Shown here: positions 44,217 through 58,047 of the stretch, piece after piece
Position numbering within the stretch: the stretch's first letter is position 1
How the letters are laid out: every line of letters starts with the position of its first letter
Assembly: GCA_030737875.1 (NCBI GenBank)
Contig: CM060912.1
Coordinates: 209,759,231-209,823,230 of the forward strand
Direction: 5' to 3'
Length of the DNA: 64,000 nt
Origin: Allium sativum
Lineage: Eukaryota > Streptophyta > Magnoliopsida > Asparagales > Amaryllidaceae
Notes under the pieces: generated by a model
Told to the model about the DNA's origin: nothing
Database searches by the model: none
The model's input: only the letters and a program-made list of their open reading frames with translations
Translations under genes and position numbers: made by a program

Positions 44217-47139
44217 TGTAAGAACCCGTAACTTCCCCGTGAAGGAAAGCACGAATACTTTGAGAACACGACAAAATAGAACGCAGACGGAAGAACATTT
44301 CATTGTTATTACAACAATTCCATCAGATACAAGAATATACAGAGTATAAATGAATAAATTACATTCGACAAATATCAGAGATTACAATAAATTACATAGC
44401 AGCGGAAAAATATACAAAAGCACAACTGAAAGTGATACACGGATACAGAGCTTTCCGAGCATCGTTCCAGCTATAAATCAGGACCCTGTGAATATAAATC
44501 TGCAAAACCAAAACTACTAGCTGCCCATGCGGAAAATTGGGGAACCCAGAGTTTAGGTTAAACAATAAACTCCAAGTCAGTCATGGGACTGGTGTGAGTA
44601 CTAAAACAGTTATTAATATTGGTTTTAAAGTTTGGTAAATCAAGGGACCACGCCGTATAACACGGAACGGGTTTCCTCCCAAGAATACCAGTGCATAGAA
44701 CAAACAGAGCAATGCTAAATGAAGAAAAATGAAGATGTTATAAGACCCAGGTCCCATCACACAATGCAACGCAAGCCGGAGGATAGGGTTTTCCCTTATA
44801 ACAGCCAAAGCATGCTTGATACGTTTAAAACACATTCTTTGATACTATTATAGGTGTATAGTGTCAAAACAATTTCAATCATAAATATCAATCATAGATG
44901 GCATGGGTACCATATATCATGTCGCCATACTACTTCTACAATTAAAACCGTAATATCACGTATTGGAAATTGGATTTCCATCATGAGTCGAGGCAAGGGG
45001 CAAGCTCCTCTCCGCGTTCGAGACACTCTAGCAATGCCTCAGGACCGCACACAGCAATCCCCTGGATCCTCCAAGGCCGGTCCTCTCTTACTTTTGAGGA
45101 TTGGAAATTCCTGAACACACGTTTCCCAGTCCTTGCAGACCTATAATCGAGGCGCCTCGTATCCAACAACCACACAGGTGAAAAGTATATAAATGTCAGG
45201 GCTGGTAGGTCACTGACACCACCATAGCTAGAAAGAAACGTCGTGCACTCCTTGGGTCCGTATCCCGTTTTTGACTTATACCTAGGTGTGAGGCTCACGA
45301 ATTCACGTTATACACAAAGCTACGCCACACAGGCCGTGCTTTGATCATCAACCACAAGACTTTGCTTTTCAACAGAAGCCCTGATCAATTGCCACTTACG
45401 CGTGCCACACTGGCAATTCACTCCATGCGACTGATGTCCATCGATATACAACCTCTGAGCTCGTATGTCTCAGAGAAGGGCGTTAAGCAAGAGAATAAAT
45501 TTTCCGCCGCCAAACAGATGTATATTTAATATAGATCAATCAACACAGAATAAAATCCAATATCAGACACACAATCCATTTAAAAGTTCGTTCTGGGTCT
45601 GAACGAAACCGGAGGCACTTTCCTCGCATATCCATCCATCTCCAAGTACGTCTGGACGATCACCAACTGTTTCCCTCATCCTGGGTGTACAACCCAATCA
45701 AGATCATCAGTAATCACCCAAACGATGTGAAGACTTACGGTCTTCGACCACCGTCTTCATCTTTGACATCTCGTCGAATCGGTTATTCAGAATGGGTATA
45801 AACCCGGCCTTTCTGAATATCCCACGTATATGATAAACAAATGTTACACAAACACAACAAACGCCTCATTCCAATTCAGAATATTCTTTTATTCACAAAA
45901 TCACATTCTTAGGGAAAGGTTCCCATTAATTTTATCCAAGATAAATTCTTCTAAATTTATTCTTTAATCTTCCTTTGGATATCATTTCAAACCATATTAT
46001 GGTTTTCCAAACTAGTCGGGATTAGCGAACCACACCGAAGTAATTATTTATTTTATTTCCCAATCCCAACCTATATATCCCATGGAGAAAACTGGTAATA
46101 CTCCACATCTAACACCACGGTGTTATCGGTAAAATTAATTACCATTTCACGTTCAAATCTAATTAAAGATTTAACTATCGCTTTGGAGCAAAACTGGTGG
46201 TACTCCATTCTCGATCACCTTTCAGATTTGATAATTTAAATAATCAATTCACTTTTTAATCTAATTAAAGATTCTTTAAAACTCCACTTAGTTTCAATCT
46301 TTTCAAAAATCAATATCCTGCCTTTAACTGGATTAAAGAACCAATGTCATCTAAAACACGATTCACGACAAACCCAAATCATATTTGATATTAAATACAA
46401 GGCTCCGAATAGAAAATATATCGGCTTATATTCAATATCAAATTCTGAAACCAACATATATCGTATTGGAAATAACGATATAAAATATATCTTTCAAATT
46501 CTCATAACAATATATGTATAGTCACGAAATCCAACATCGAAATATTCCGAAGATAATTTCGATTCAACTCCAGTCCAATTCACGTATTGGGAATATTGAT
46601 TATTTTTAAAATCACTTTCAAATTCAATTTATTTATTTCAAAAATAAATTGATTTTAATTCTAGTTCAAAACTAGTTCATTTCGATAAAAATCTATTTTT
46701 ATCATTTCAAATTTGGAGTTTTTCATCCCAATTTTTCCCAAATCATTTCTTATGATTTTACACAAATTATAGATATTTTTAATAATTTTATCAAGGCCCG
46801 TACAGTCGATTTCCATCAACGGCCATCGAACTGCACTTACAGCGACCTTTTCTAAATTTGATTTGGATATAATTCCAAATCCAACCGTTAGATTTCAAAT
46901 TTCTAATATTAATTGGAAAGCCTTTTTTGATAAGAACCCAACGGTTCTGGTTTTAGGAGAATCCGACGGTCGGATCTCCCGCAACGTCAATTCGAAGTTA
47001 ATGGTCGAAATTCACGAACTGCCGCGGCGCGGCGCGTTCTATTCAGGCCATTATATATATATATATATAATATATTATATATATTTCATCGATTTCCTTT
47101 TAAAACGTATTTTATAAATCGTTTTAAATTCGTTTTCAA

Positions 47140-47580
47140 AACCATTTCAACGCTACATTCAATTTCAAATCGATTTGATTTCAATTCAATTCGAATTCAT
47201 TTCAATTTTATTTAATTCGAATTCAAATTCGTTTCCTTTCAATTCAATTTGAATTTACCTTCTATTTAATTCAATTCGAATTCATTTCAAATTGATTTCA
47301 ATTCAATTTCAGTTTGTTTTAAATTTCATTCAAAACGATTTCAATTCGTTTTTAATTCAACTTCAATTTAATTCAATTTGAATTCATTTCTATTCAATTT
47401 GAATTCAAATTCACTTTCTATTTAATTCAAATTCTAATTCACTTTCTATTCAATTCAAAATCTAATTCACTTTCTATTCAATTCGAATCGAATTCATTTT
47501 CTATTCGATTCGAATTCATTTCAAATTGATTCAATAAAATTTCAATTTTAATTTTAATCTAATTCAATTTAAATTTCATT
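47140..47580. repeat. Degenerate TTCAATTCGAATTCATTTC repeats
   Basis: Many short units built on AATTCGAATT palindromes. Equivalent to the ~78-bp arrays of B1 by position. Present at about 54650-55090 and 61980-62420 in the other LTRs. Confidence 0.75.
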
Positions 47581-48672
47581 TCAAAATATTAAATTTTGAA
47601 ATAACTTTTCAATATTCATTATAAAACGAATAAAATCGATATAAATATCGTTCGCGTCAAAATAACGCATCTCTAATCCACACGGCTTTATATTTTTCAA
47701 AAACTTCTTTATTCTTCTATTCAACACATGAATCTATATTTCTTTCAACACACGACTATTTTTGTTATGTAAAATATTTTATAAAACTATGGTATCTATC
47801 GTTCGATTTTAATTAGACTCCACCGTGATGTAGTTCTAATTTTAAATATGACAAAGATGTGAATTTTATTATTAAAATATTTTACTCAACACATAAATAT
47901 TTTTAACACATGAACATCGTCAACACATGACTATTTTTATATTCAACACATGAATTTTCTTTTATAATATTCATTATTTTCCCGATTGGAATGAGGCCCA
48001 GTCAATCACCATATAACGTTAATTATACGGATTCCATAAAACACATGTATATAAATAGCAACGATAAATAATCAACAATCATCCAAAGTGCACCACACAA
48101 CTGCATAAGCATCAAATATAAATAATTAACGCTTACATAGTCTGTCGACCAATCGATCGACATACAATTAAATAATTGGGATTAGTGTACCCAAATATCA
48201 TCCCAACACCCGTGTGGGGTTACAAATCAACAAACACATATTTTTATTTGTGCAGTTGGGTGATGTGTAAAATTTATCGACCCAATCAATATCGGACAAA
48301 TCAGTGTATATAAACAAATCGACCGATTTGTTTATAAATATTTATTTATTCACTTTCACGTTAAAAATTATATTTTTAACGATAATTACTTTATTTCAAC
48401 ACAAGAATTTATTTCATTATCTATTTCACATCAACGTCACAAACAAATTTTCACAACACATCAAACAAGCATACAAGCCATCCATGATCTGTGGATAACG
48501 GGTATCGGGTGCTGCTAAGCACCGTCTGCATCCTAGTATATATATATAACTAGAAAAAAGAAATTTAGAGTGAGAAGTTCTCACCGATAGCTATCCCAAC
48601 TTCACGACACTTCATTTATAGAAATCTTCGTCGTTCTCGCCTTTTGTCACTTTCGCTGCCCTTATTCTCTAC

Positions 48673-49080
48673 ATATGTAAAAATCGAATTTTTACTTCGC
48701 TATTCAATATATAAAAATCGAATTTTTACTTCACTATTCAATATATAAAAATCGAATTTTTACTTCGCTATTCAATATATAAAAATCGAATTTTTACTTC
48801 GCTATTCAATATATAAAAATCGAATTTTTACTTTGCTATTCAATATATAAAAATCGAATTTTTACTTTGTTATTCAATATATAAAAATCGAATTTTTACT
48901 TTGCTATTCAATATATAAAAATCGAATTTTTACTTTGCTATTCAATATATAAAAATCAAATTTTTACTTTGCTATTCAATATATAAAAATCGAATTTTTA
49001 CTTTGCTATTCAATATATAAAAATCAAAATTTTACTTTGCTATTCAATATATAAAAATCAAAATTTTACTTTGCTATATA
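48673..49080. repeat. 34-bp minisatellite, 12 units (LTR 1)
   Basis: Unit GCTATTCAATATATAAAAAT followed by CGAATTTTTACTTT. TAAAAAT and ATTTTTA pair around CGA. Later units carry CAA instead of CGA or AAATTTTA, and the array grades into related ~34-bp units to about 49140. LTR 2 has 6 and LTR 3 has 7 units. Confidence 0.92.
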
Positions 49081-49440
49081 GGTAAAAATTCTATTTTTAC
49101 ATTGCTACTATATAGATAAAAATTCTATTTTTACCACGCTATTCTCTATACAAATATTTCTTCTTTTCAAAAATAAATATTTCTCCTTTTCCTACTTTAA
49201 AAATGTCGTCTTTCTCTACGTAAAAATAGTATTTTTATATCTTCTACCATATAAAGGTCATATTTTGAACACTTCTATAATGTAAAAATCATATTTTTAT
49301 CCTTCTACAATATAAAAGATTATATTTTTATCCTCCTACACTATAAAAGATTATATTTTTATCTTCCTACAATATAAAATAAAACTGAAATTAAATTAAA
49401 AACTGATTTAATAAAGGAAAATCACTTTCACTGTCGAACT

Positions 49441-49705
49441 GGAGCATCGTTGGAGGGGGGGTTTCACGTCGGTTTCAGGAGGAGAAGAAGAGGCGGAGGA
49501 GCATCAGTCTGGTGGTGGTCGGCTTCTAGGGGGTGCGGCGGTTTTTCTGAAGAGGGGGGGCTGAAATCAAGTAGAAGAAGAAGGGGAGTGGGGGTGCGCG
49601 CCTTCGATTGCTGGAGGAGAGGGGAGACTGCGAGGTGGAGGCTGGAGATCGGAACGGGGGCGCAGGCGGCGATCGCCAGGGCGCGGCTGCGGCTGCGCCT
49701 TCTTC
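49441..49705 (-). other. GC-rich module of B2 LTR 1
   Basis: Strong GC contrast with the AT-rich LTR: GGCGGCGATCGCCAGGGCGCG, GAGGAGAAGAAGAGGCGG and G runs. On the minus strand it reads like a plant 5' leader or low-complexity Pro/Ser-rich coding start; frames are not kept between LTR copies because of homopolymer length changes. Captured host DNA is possible; unproven. Confidence 0.5.
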
Positions 49706-50683
49706 TTTTTTTTTTTTTTATATCGAATTATGATTTCTAATCGGGGGGCGGGGGGCAGAGGAAATAAAGGAGAGGAAGGGGAGATATTTTTTTTTATTTA
49801 ATTATTTTTAATCCCAAAAAGTTGACTTTTACATACGACCTCTAAACGAGGCCCACCGCCTGTCGTCCATAGCGTATTACCCCCATTCCGAACACAATGG
49901 GATATGTATCGTAAGTTGATTCGGCTGTTGCAATCAGTTTTCGTCAAAATCAACATATAACTCTATATATTGAATTTGAACGCGCATTTCAATTTACCGG
50001 GGCCACATACGAACTCTAAAAATTCTATAAAAATATTTTCTAGCTTCGTATTGACGATACGGTCCTAACAAAACTAGTTTCGTCGAATTCTGAGACCGTT
50101 GGAAAAATGGCCATTTTCCAGTCGATTAAAATCAACTGAAACTGGTCAAACGCGTTTTACTTTGCCATGCTCACATATTAATTCGAAAAATTATGAAATT
50201 TGGAATCTAGCAATAATTTGACATCACGGACCCAACAAAAGTGGTTTCGTCGAAATTCGAGGTCGTTTGCAAAATGTCTATTTTTAAGGGCCTGAATTCC
50301 ATAGCGACTATTCAGAATTTTCAACTGGACATATCTTTTGATTCCTGCTATGAAATTTCAATTTTTTAGATTCGTTAGAAAGATATTCTCAATTATATCC
50401 TAATGTTTTTGGTTTCACTAAAATCCGGATTGTTTTGCACCCGGTACAATCAATTGAAGTTTGAAATCGAATTATCGAACTACCGCACCATTTTCAATTC
50501 TATTTATAATTATATATAATTATTTATATTCTAACGACGACGTATATAATATATACGTTCGAAGTCTATTCAAAATAAATTTCTCGTCGATATTATTTAA
50601 AATAATTCATTTTAAATAATCAAAATTCACTAAAATTGCCAAAATAAAAATTTTAAACTGGCCCAGATTTTTGGGTTGTTACA

Positions 50684-50696
50684 ATCTCCCCCACTT
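50684..50696 (-). other. Polypurine tract, B2 interior 1
   Basis: Minus strand AAGTGGGGGAGAT directly before the LTR start; preceded by GGGGACGAAAAGTTTT. Confidence 0.92.
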
Positions 50697-51283
50697 AAAA
50701 CTTTTCGTCCCCGAAAAGGAACAAAGTCGAAAGTGGTTTGATTAATCAACTCTACGTTCGATCTGGCTTCCATTCTCCAACTTTTCAGTTTCTGAGAAAT
50801 TTCAAATTCTTCAAAAATTTGGCTAACACCCTAAATTTTCGAAAAATTTCGCCAAAACCTCCCCTGCACCGGGAGCCACGGGAAAATCCCGAAATTGCCA
50901 TATAGGCCTTCTGATCTCAAAAAGAAAAAGAAAAAGCCAAGCGGCTAGCCAATCGGCTCATAAAATCATCATCACCCAAACAAAACACTAAATTATAGTA
51001 AACATGTACCTATTTGTCGGGCAAACAAATTTTATTCTCTGCTCTAGCCTCCTTGCTATGACCTGTTCAATGTAAGTACATGTATATGCAAGCAAATGTG
51101 ACCAATTTTCAATACAATTCACTATTCGGTTCAATTTGGCATAATGGTTCAAAATTATTAAACAAATAAACAAACAACACAACCAGCAATCAATTAGTGG
51201 ATTAGAGTTTCAAATTCATAATTTTGAAACGTATACAAAAATCATGTTTTGATGCCAATTCACAACAATATATTCTAGCTATA

Positions 51284-51496
51284 TTAGTTTTGGTTCTCAC
51301 ACCAGTCTGATGGAATTATATAGAAACCACACCTTCGAAACACGAACATAAATATTGATGATGCCATGGTCATTATCAACATTATCTCCGGGCGACTAGA
51401 GCGTAATTCTATATCTATCCAGTATATTAAAACTTCGAATATACGTTCATGACGCGTATATGCAAAACCTTTATATACTCGATTGTCCAAATTCAA
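51284..51496 (-). CDS. Small reading frame in B2 interior 1 (hypothetical)
   Basis: 70 codons, MNLDNRVYKGFAYTRHERIF at the start and DWCENQN at the end. Counterpart of the 33515-33787 frame in B1. Its end overlaps the 21-bp stretch that is complementary to the LTR R/U5 block. Whether it is translated is unknown; conservation may reflect RNA sequence and not protein. Confidence 0.25.
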   Translation of the reverse strand: MNLDNRVYKGFAYTRHERIFEVLIYWIDIELRSSRPEIMLIMTMASSIFMFVFRRCGFYIIPSDWCENQN

Positions 51497-51705
51497 AACG
51501 AATAAATATTCAAATACGTATAAAATGGTTTAAATTTTCAAAACAAAATTGTTTGCATTTGAAAAATATACTCTTCACACTCGTTCTAGGATACTACTAA
51601 TCCCATCTCTAACGAGTCATTCTAATTGGATATTACTAATCCAATATCTGATGAATTCTTTCATATGGTTCTAATGTGTCTTGTTCTCGAGCTCTGTAAA
51701 CCAAA

Positions 51706-51717
51706 GCTCTAATACCA
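51706..51717 (-). other. Primer-binding site, B2 interior 1
   Basis: Minus strand TGGTATTAGAGC: one mismatch to the initiator-Met consensus (TGGTATCAGAGC). Confidence 0.88.
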
Positions 51718-54700
51718 ACTGTAAGAACCCGTAACTTCCCCATGAAGGAAAGCACGAATACTTTGAGAACACGACAAAATAGAACGCTGACGGAAGAACA
51801 TTTCATTGTTATTACAACAATTCCATCAGATACAAGAATATACAGAGTATAAATGAATAAATTACATTCGACAAATATCAGAGATTACAATAAATTACAT
51901 AGCAGCGGAAAAATATACAAAAGCACAACTGAAAGTGATACACGGATACAGAGCTTTTCGAGCATCGTTCCAGCTATAAATCAGGACCCTGTGAATATAA
52001 ATCTGCAAAACCAAAACTACTAGCTGCCCGTGCGGAAAATAGGGGCACCCAGAGTTTAGGTTAAAACAATAAACTCCAGGTCAGTCATGGGACCGGTGTG
52101 AGAACTAAAACAGTTATTAATATTGGTTTTAAAGTTTGGTAAATCAAGGGACCACGCCGTATAACACGGAACGAGTTTCCTCCCAAGAATACCAGTGCAT
52201 AGAACAAACAGCGCAATGCTAAATGAAGAAAAATGAAGCTGTTATAAGACCCAGGTCCCATCACATAATGCAACGCAAGCCGGAGGATAGGGTTTTCCCT
52301 TATAACAGCCAAAGCATGCTTGATACGTTTAAAACACATTCTTTGATACTATTATAGGTGTATAGTGTCAAAACAATTTCAATCATAAATATCAATCATA
52401 GACGACATGGGTACCATATATCATGTCGCCATGCTAGTTCTACAATTAAAACCGCAATATCACGTATTGGAAATTGGATTTCCGTCATGAGTCGAGGCAA
52501 GGGGCAAGCTCCTCTCCGCGTTCGAGACACTCTAGCAATGCCTCAGGACCGCACACAGCAATCCCCTGGATCCTCCAAGGCCGGTCCTCTCTTACTTTTG
52601 AGGATTGGAAATTCCTGAACACACGTTTCCCGGTCCTTACAGACCTATAATCGAGGTGCCTCATATCCAACAACCACAAAGGTGAAAAGTATATAAATGT
52701 CAGGGATGGTAGGTCACGGACACCACCATAGCTAGAAAGAAACTTCGTGCACTCCTTGGGTCCGTATCCCGTTTTTGACTCATACCGAGGTGTGAGGCTC
52801 GCGAATTCACGTTATACACAAAGCTACGCCACACAGGCCGTGTTTTGATCATCAACCACAAGACTTTGCTTTTCAACAGAAGCCCTGATCAATTGCCACT
52901 TACGCGTGCCACACTGGCAATTCACTCCATGCGACTGATGTCCATCAATATACAACCTCTGAGCTCGTATATCTCAGAGAAGGGCGTTAAGCAAGAGAAT
53001 AAATTCTCCGCCGCCAAACAGATGTATATTTAATAGAGATCAATCAACACAGAATAAAATCCAATGTTAGAGACACAATCCATTTACAAGTTCGTTCTGG
53101 GTCTGAACGAAGCCGGAGGCACTTTCCTCGCATATCCATCCATCTCCAAGTACGTCTGGACGATCACCAACTGTTTCCCTCATCCTGGGTGTACAGCCCA
53201 ATCAAGATCATCAGTAATCACCTAAACGATGTGAAGACTTCCGGTCTTCGACCACCGTCTTCATCTTTGACATCTCGTCGAATCGGTTATTCAGAATGGG
53301 TATAAAGCCGGCCTTTTTGAATATCCCACGTATATGATAAACAAATGTTACACAAACACAACAAACGCCTCATTCCAATTCAGAATATTCTTTTATTCAC
53401 AAAATCACATTCTTAGGGAAAGGTTCCCATTAATTTTATCCAAGATAAATTCTTCTAAATTTATTCTTTAATCTTCCTTTGGATATCATTTCAAACCATA
53501 TCATGGTTTTCCAAACTAGTCGGGATTAGCGAACCACACCGAAGTAATTATTTATTTTATTTCTCAATCCCAACCTATATATCCCATGGAGAAAACAAGT
53601 AATACTCCACATCTAACACCACGGTGTTATCGGTAAAATTAATTACCATTTCACGTTCAAATCTAATTAAAGATTTAACTATCGCTTTGGAGCAAAACTG
53701 GTGGTACTCCATTCTCGATCACCTTTCAGATTTGATAATTTAAGTAATCAATTCACTTTTTAATCTAATTAAAGATTCATTAAAACTCCACTTAGTTTCA
53801 ATCTTTTCAAAAATCAATATCCTGCCTTTAACTGGGTTAAAGAACCAATGTCATATAAAACACGATTCACGACAAACCCAAGTCATATTTGATATTAAAT
53901 ACAAGGCTCTGAATAGAAAATATATCGGCTTATATTCAATATCAAATTCTGAAACCAACATATATCGTATTGGAAATAACGATATAAAATATATCTTTCA
54001 AATTCCCATAACAATATATGTATAGTCACGAAATCCAACATCGAAATATTCCGAAGATAATTTCGATTCAACTCCAGTCCAATTCACGAATTGGGAATAT
54101 TGATTATTTTTAAAATCACTTTCAAATTCAATTTATTTATTTCAAAAATAAATTGATTTTAATTCTAGTTCAAAACTAGTTCATTTCGATAAAAATCTAT
54201 TTTTATCATTTCAAATGTGGAGTTTTTCATCCCAATTTTTCCCAAATCATTTCTTATGATTTTACACAAATTATAGATATTTTTAATAATTTTATCAAGG
54301 CCCGTACAGTCGATTTCCATCAACGGCCATCGAACTGCACTTACAACGACCTTTTCTAAATTTGATTTGGACATAATTCCAAATCCACTCGTTAGATTTC
54401 AAATTTCTAATATTCATTGGAAAGCTCTTTTCGATACGAACCCAACAGTTCCGGTTTTAGGAGAATCCGACGGTCGGATCTCCCGCAACGTCAATTCGAA
54501 GTTAATGGTCGAAATTCACGAACTGCCGCGGCGGGGCGCGTTCTATTCAGGCCATTATATATATAATATATATATTATATATATATTTCGTCGATTTCCT
54601 TTTAAAACGTATTTTATAAATCGTTTTAAATTCGTTTTCAAAACCATTTCAACGCTACATTCAATTTCAAATCAATTTGATTTCAATTCAATTCGAATTC

Positions 54701-56223
54701 ATTTCAATTTTATTTAATTCGAATTCAAATTCGTTTCAATTCAATTCAAATTCTTATTCGTTTCCATTCAATTCAATTTGAATTTACCTTCTATTTAATT
54801 CAATTCGAATTCATTTCAAATTGATTTCAATTCAATTTCAGTTTGTTTTAAATTTCATTCAAAACGATTTCAATTCGTTTTTAATTCAACTTCAATTTAA
54901 TTCAATTTGAATTCATTTCTATTCAATTCGAATTCAAATTCACTTTCTATTCAATTCAAATTCTAATTCACTTTCTATTCAATTCAAATTCTAATTCACT
55001 TTCTATTCAATTCGAATCGAATTCATTTTCTATTCGATTCGAATTCATTTCAAATTGATTCAATAAAATTTCAATTTTAATTTTAATCTAATTCAATTTG
55101 AATTTCATTTCAAAATATTAAATTTTGAAATCACTTTTCAATATTCATTATAAAACGAATAAAATCGATATAAATATCGTTCGAGTCAAAATAACGCATC
55201 TCTAATCCACACGGCTTTATATTTTTCAAAAACTTCTTTATTCTATTCAACAAATGAATATTTATTCTATTCAACACATGAATCTATATTTCTTTCAACA
55301 CACGACTATTTTTGTTATGTAAAATATTTTATAAAACTATGGTATCTATCGTTTGATTTTAATTAGACTCCACCGTGATGTAGTTCTAATTTTAAATATG
55401 ACAAAGATGTGAATTTTATTATTAAAATATTTTACTCAACACATAAATATTTTCAACACATGAACATCGTCAACACATGACTATTTTTATATTCAACACA
55501 TGAATTTTCTTTTATAATATTCATTATTTTCCCGATTGGAATGAGGCCCAGTCAATCACCATATAACGTTAATTATATGGATTCCATACAACACATGTAT
55601 ATAAATAGCAACAATAAATATACAACAATCATCCAAAGTGCACCACACAACTGCATAAGCATCAAATATAAATAATTAACGCTTACACAGTCTGTCGACC
55701 AATCGATTGACATACAATTAAATAATTGGGATTAGTGTACCCAAATATCATCCCAACACCCGTGTGGGGTTACAAATCAACAAACACATATTTTTATTTG
55801 TGCAGTTGGGTGATGTGTAAAATTTATCGACCCAATCAATATCGGACAAATCAGTGTATATAAACAAATCGGCCGATTTGTTTATAAATATTTATTTATT
55901 CACTTTCACGTTAAAAATTATATTTTTAACGATAATTACTTTATTTCAACACATGAATTTATTTCATTATCTATTTCACATCAACATCACAAACAAATTC
56001 TCACAACAGATCAAACAAGCATACAAGCCATCCATGGTCTGTGGATGACGGGTGTCGGGTGCTGCTAAGCACCGTCTGCATCCTAGTATATATATATAAC
56101 TAGAAAAAAGAAATTTAGAGTGAGAAGTTCTCACCGATAGCTATCCCAACTCCACGACACTTCATTTATAGAAATCTTCGTCGTGCTCGCCTTTTGTCAC
56201 TTTCGCTGCCCGTATTCTCTACA

Positions 56224-56426
56224 TATGTAAAAATCGAATTTTTACTTCGCTATTCAATATATAAAAATCGAATTTTTACTTTGCTATTCAATATATAAAA
56301 ATCGAATTTTTACTTTGCTATTCAATATATAAAAATCGAATTTTTACTTTGCTATTCAATATATAAAAATCGAATTTTTACTTTGCTATTCAATATATAA
56401 AAATCGAATTTTTACTTTGCTATATG
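56224..56426. repeat. 34-bp minisatellite, 6 units (LTR 2)
   Basis: Same unit as 48673-49080, fewer copies and more homogeneous. Confidence 0.92.
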
Positions 56427-56796
56427 GGTAAAAATTCTATTTTTACATCGCTACCATATAGATAAAAATTCTATTTTTAACACGCTATTCTCTATACAAA
56501 TATTTCTTCTTTTCAAAAATAAATATTTCTCCTTTTCCTACTTTAAAAATGTCGTCTTTCTCTACATAAAAATAGTATTTTTATATCTTCTACCATATAA
56601 AGGTCATATTTTTAACACTTCTATAATGTAAAAATCATATTTTTATCCTTCTACAATATAAAAGATTATATTTTTATCCTCCTACACTATAAAAGATTAT
56701 ATTTTTATCTTCCTACAATATAAAATAAAACTGAAATTAAATTAAAAACTGATTTAATAAAGGAAAATCACCTTCACTGTCGAACTGGAGCATCGT

Positions 56797-57058
56797 TGGA
56801 GGGGGGGGGGGGTTCACGTCGGTTTCAGGAGGAGAAGAAGAGGCGGAGGAGAATCAGTCTGGTGGTGGTCGGCTTCTAAGGGGTGCGGCGGTTTTTCTGA
56901 TGAGGGGGGGGGGATGAAATCAAGTAGAAGAAGAAGGGGATGGGGGTGCGCGCCTTCGATTACTGGAGGAGAGGGGAGACTGCGAGGTGGAGGCTGGAGA
57001 TCGGAACGGGGGCGCGGGCGGCGATCGCCAGGGCGCGACTGCGGCTGCGCCTTCTTAT
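56797..57058 (-). other. GC-rich module of B2 LTR 2
   Basis: Counterpart of 49441-49705 with longer G runs (56799-56811, 56904-56912) that shift reading frames relative to LTR 1. Confidence 0.5.
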
Positions 57059-58034
57059 TTTTTTTATATATCGAATTCTGATTTCTAATCGGGGGGGGGG
57101 GGGGGGCAGAGGAAATAAAGGAGAGGAAGGGGAGATATTTTTTTTTTATTTAATTATTTTTAATCCCAAAAAGTTGACTTTTACATACGACCTCTAAACG
57201 AGGCCCACCGCATGTCGCCCATAGCGTATTACCCCCATTCCGAACACAATGGGATATGTATCGTAAGCTGATTCGGCTGTTGCAATCAGTTTTCGTCAAA
57301 ATCAACATATAACTTTATATATTGAATTTGAACACGCATTTCAATTTACCGGGGCCACATACGAACTCTAAAAATTCCATAAAAATATTTTCTAGCTTCG
57401 TATTGACGATACGGTCCTAACAAAACTAGTTTCGTCGAATTCTGAGACCGTTGGAAAAATGGCCATTTTCCAGTCGATTAAAATCAACTGAAATGGTCAA
57501 ATGCGTTTTCCTTTGCCGCGCTCACATATTAATTTGAAAAATTATGAAATTTGGAATCTAGAAATAATTTGACATCACGGACCCAACAAAAGTGGTTTCG
57601 TCGAAATCCGAGGTCGTTTGCAAAATTTCTATTTTTAAGGGCCAGAATTCCATAACGACTATTCAGAATTTTCAACTGGACATATCTTTTGATTCCTGCT
57701 ATGAAATTTCAAATTTTCAGATTCGTTAGAAAGATATTCTCAATTAGATCCTGATGTTTTTGGTTTCACTAAAATCCGGATTGTTTTGCACCCGGTACAA
57801 TCAATGGAAGTTTGAAATCGAATTATCGAACTACAACGCCATTTTCAATTCTATTTATAATTATATATAATTACTTATATTCTAATGACGACGTATATAA
57901 TATATACGTTCGAATTATATTCAAAATAAATTTCTCGTCGATATTATTAAAAATAATTCATTTTAAATAATCAAAATTCACTAAAATTGCCAAAATAAAA
58001 ATTTTAAACTAGCCCAGATTTTCGGGTTGTTACA

Positions 58035-58047
58035 ATCTCCCCCACTT
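58035..58047 (-). other. Polypurine tract, B2 interior 2
   Basis: Minus strand AAGTGGGGGAGAT directly before the LTR 2 start. Confidence 0.92.

Larger units (their letters stand above)
44217..50683 (-). repeat. B2 LTR 1, 6467 bp
   Basis: On the minus strand it starts TGTAACAACCC and ends GGGTTCTTACA. From left to right: R/U5-like block (44505-44610), hairpin module (46330-46376), block with CCGACGGTCGGAT (46960-46980), TA tract (47043-47086), GAATTC-rich repeat region (47140-47580), CAACACATGA repeats (47720-47960), 34-bp minisatellite (48673-49080), TAAAAAT/ATTTTTA units (to 49385), GC-rich module (49441-49705), and diverged modules of the U3 start (49920-50420). Confidence 0.92.
50684..51719 (-). 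other. B2 interior 1, non-coding
   Basis: 1036 bp from PPT to PBS. Similar to interior 2 apart from substitutions and a short deletion in interior 2 around the AAAGAAAAAG run. Homologous to the B1 interior. Confidence 0.88.
51720..58034 (-). repeat. B2 LTR 2, 6315 bp (shared by both units)
   Basis: Same order of blocks as LTR 1; shorter mainly because the minisatellite has 6 units in place of 12. It has a PBS on its left and a PPT on its right, the hallmark of a shared middle LTR. GC-rich module at 56797-57058. Confidence 0.92.

Noticed and set aside
44581..45529. Frames of 62-105 codons around the R/U5 block (repeated at 52085 and 59417)
   Set aside because: They follow the conserved LTR block on both strands and have no independent protein signature.
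46863..47117. Frame of 84 codons repeated at 54367 and 61699 (and related frame at 10845)
   Set aside because: Antisense to the element, ends in TA repeat-coded Ile/Tyr, and conservation is explained by LTR homology.
48673..49080. CRISPR-like array
   Set aside because: Units are contiguous and nearly identical with no unique spacers; a plant LTR minisatellite.
49450..49740. 96-codon Arg/Gly/Trp-rich frame in the GC-rich module
   Set aside because: Low complexity; the frame is broken in LTR 2 by G-run length changes.
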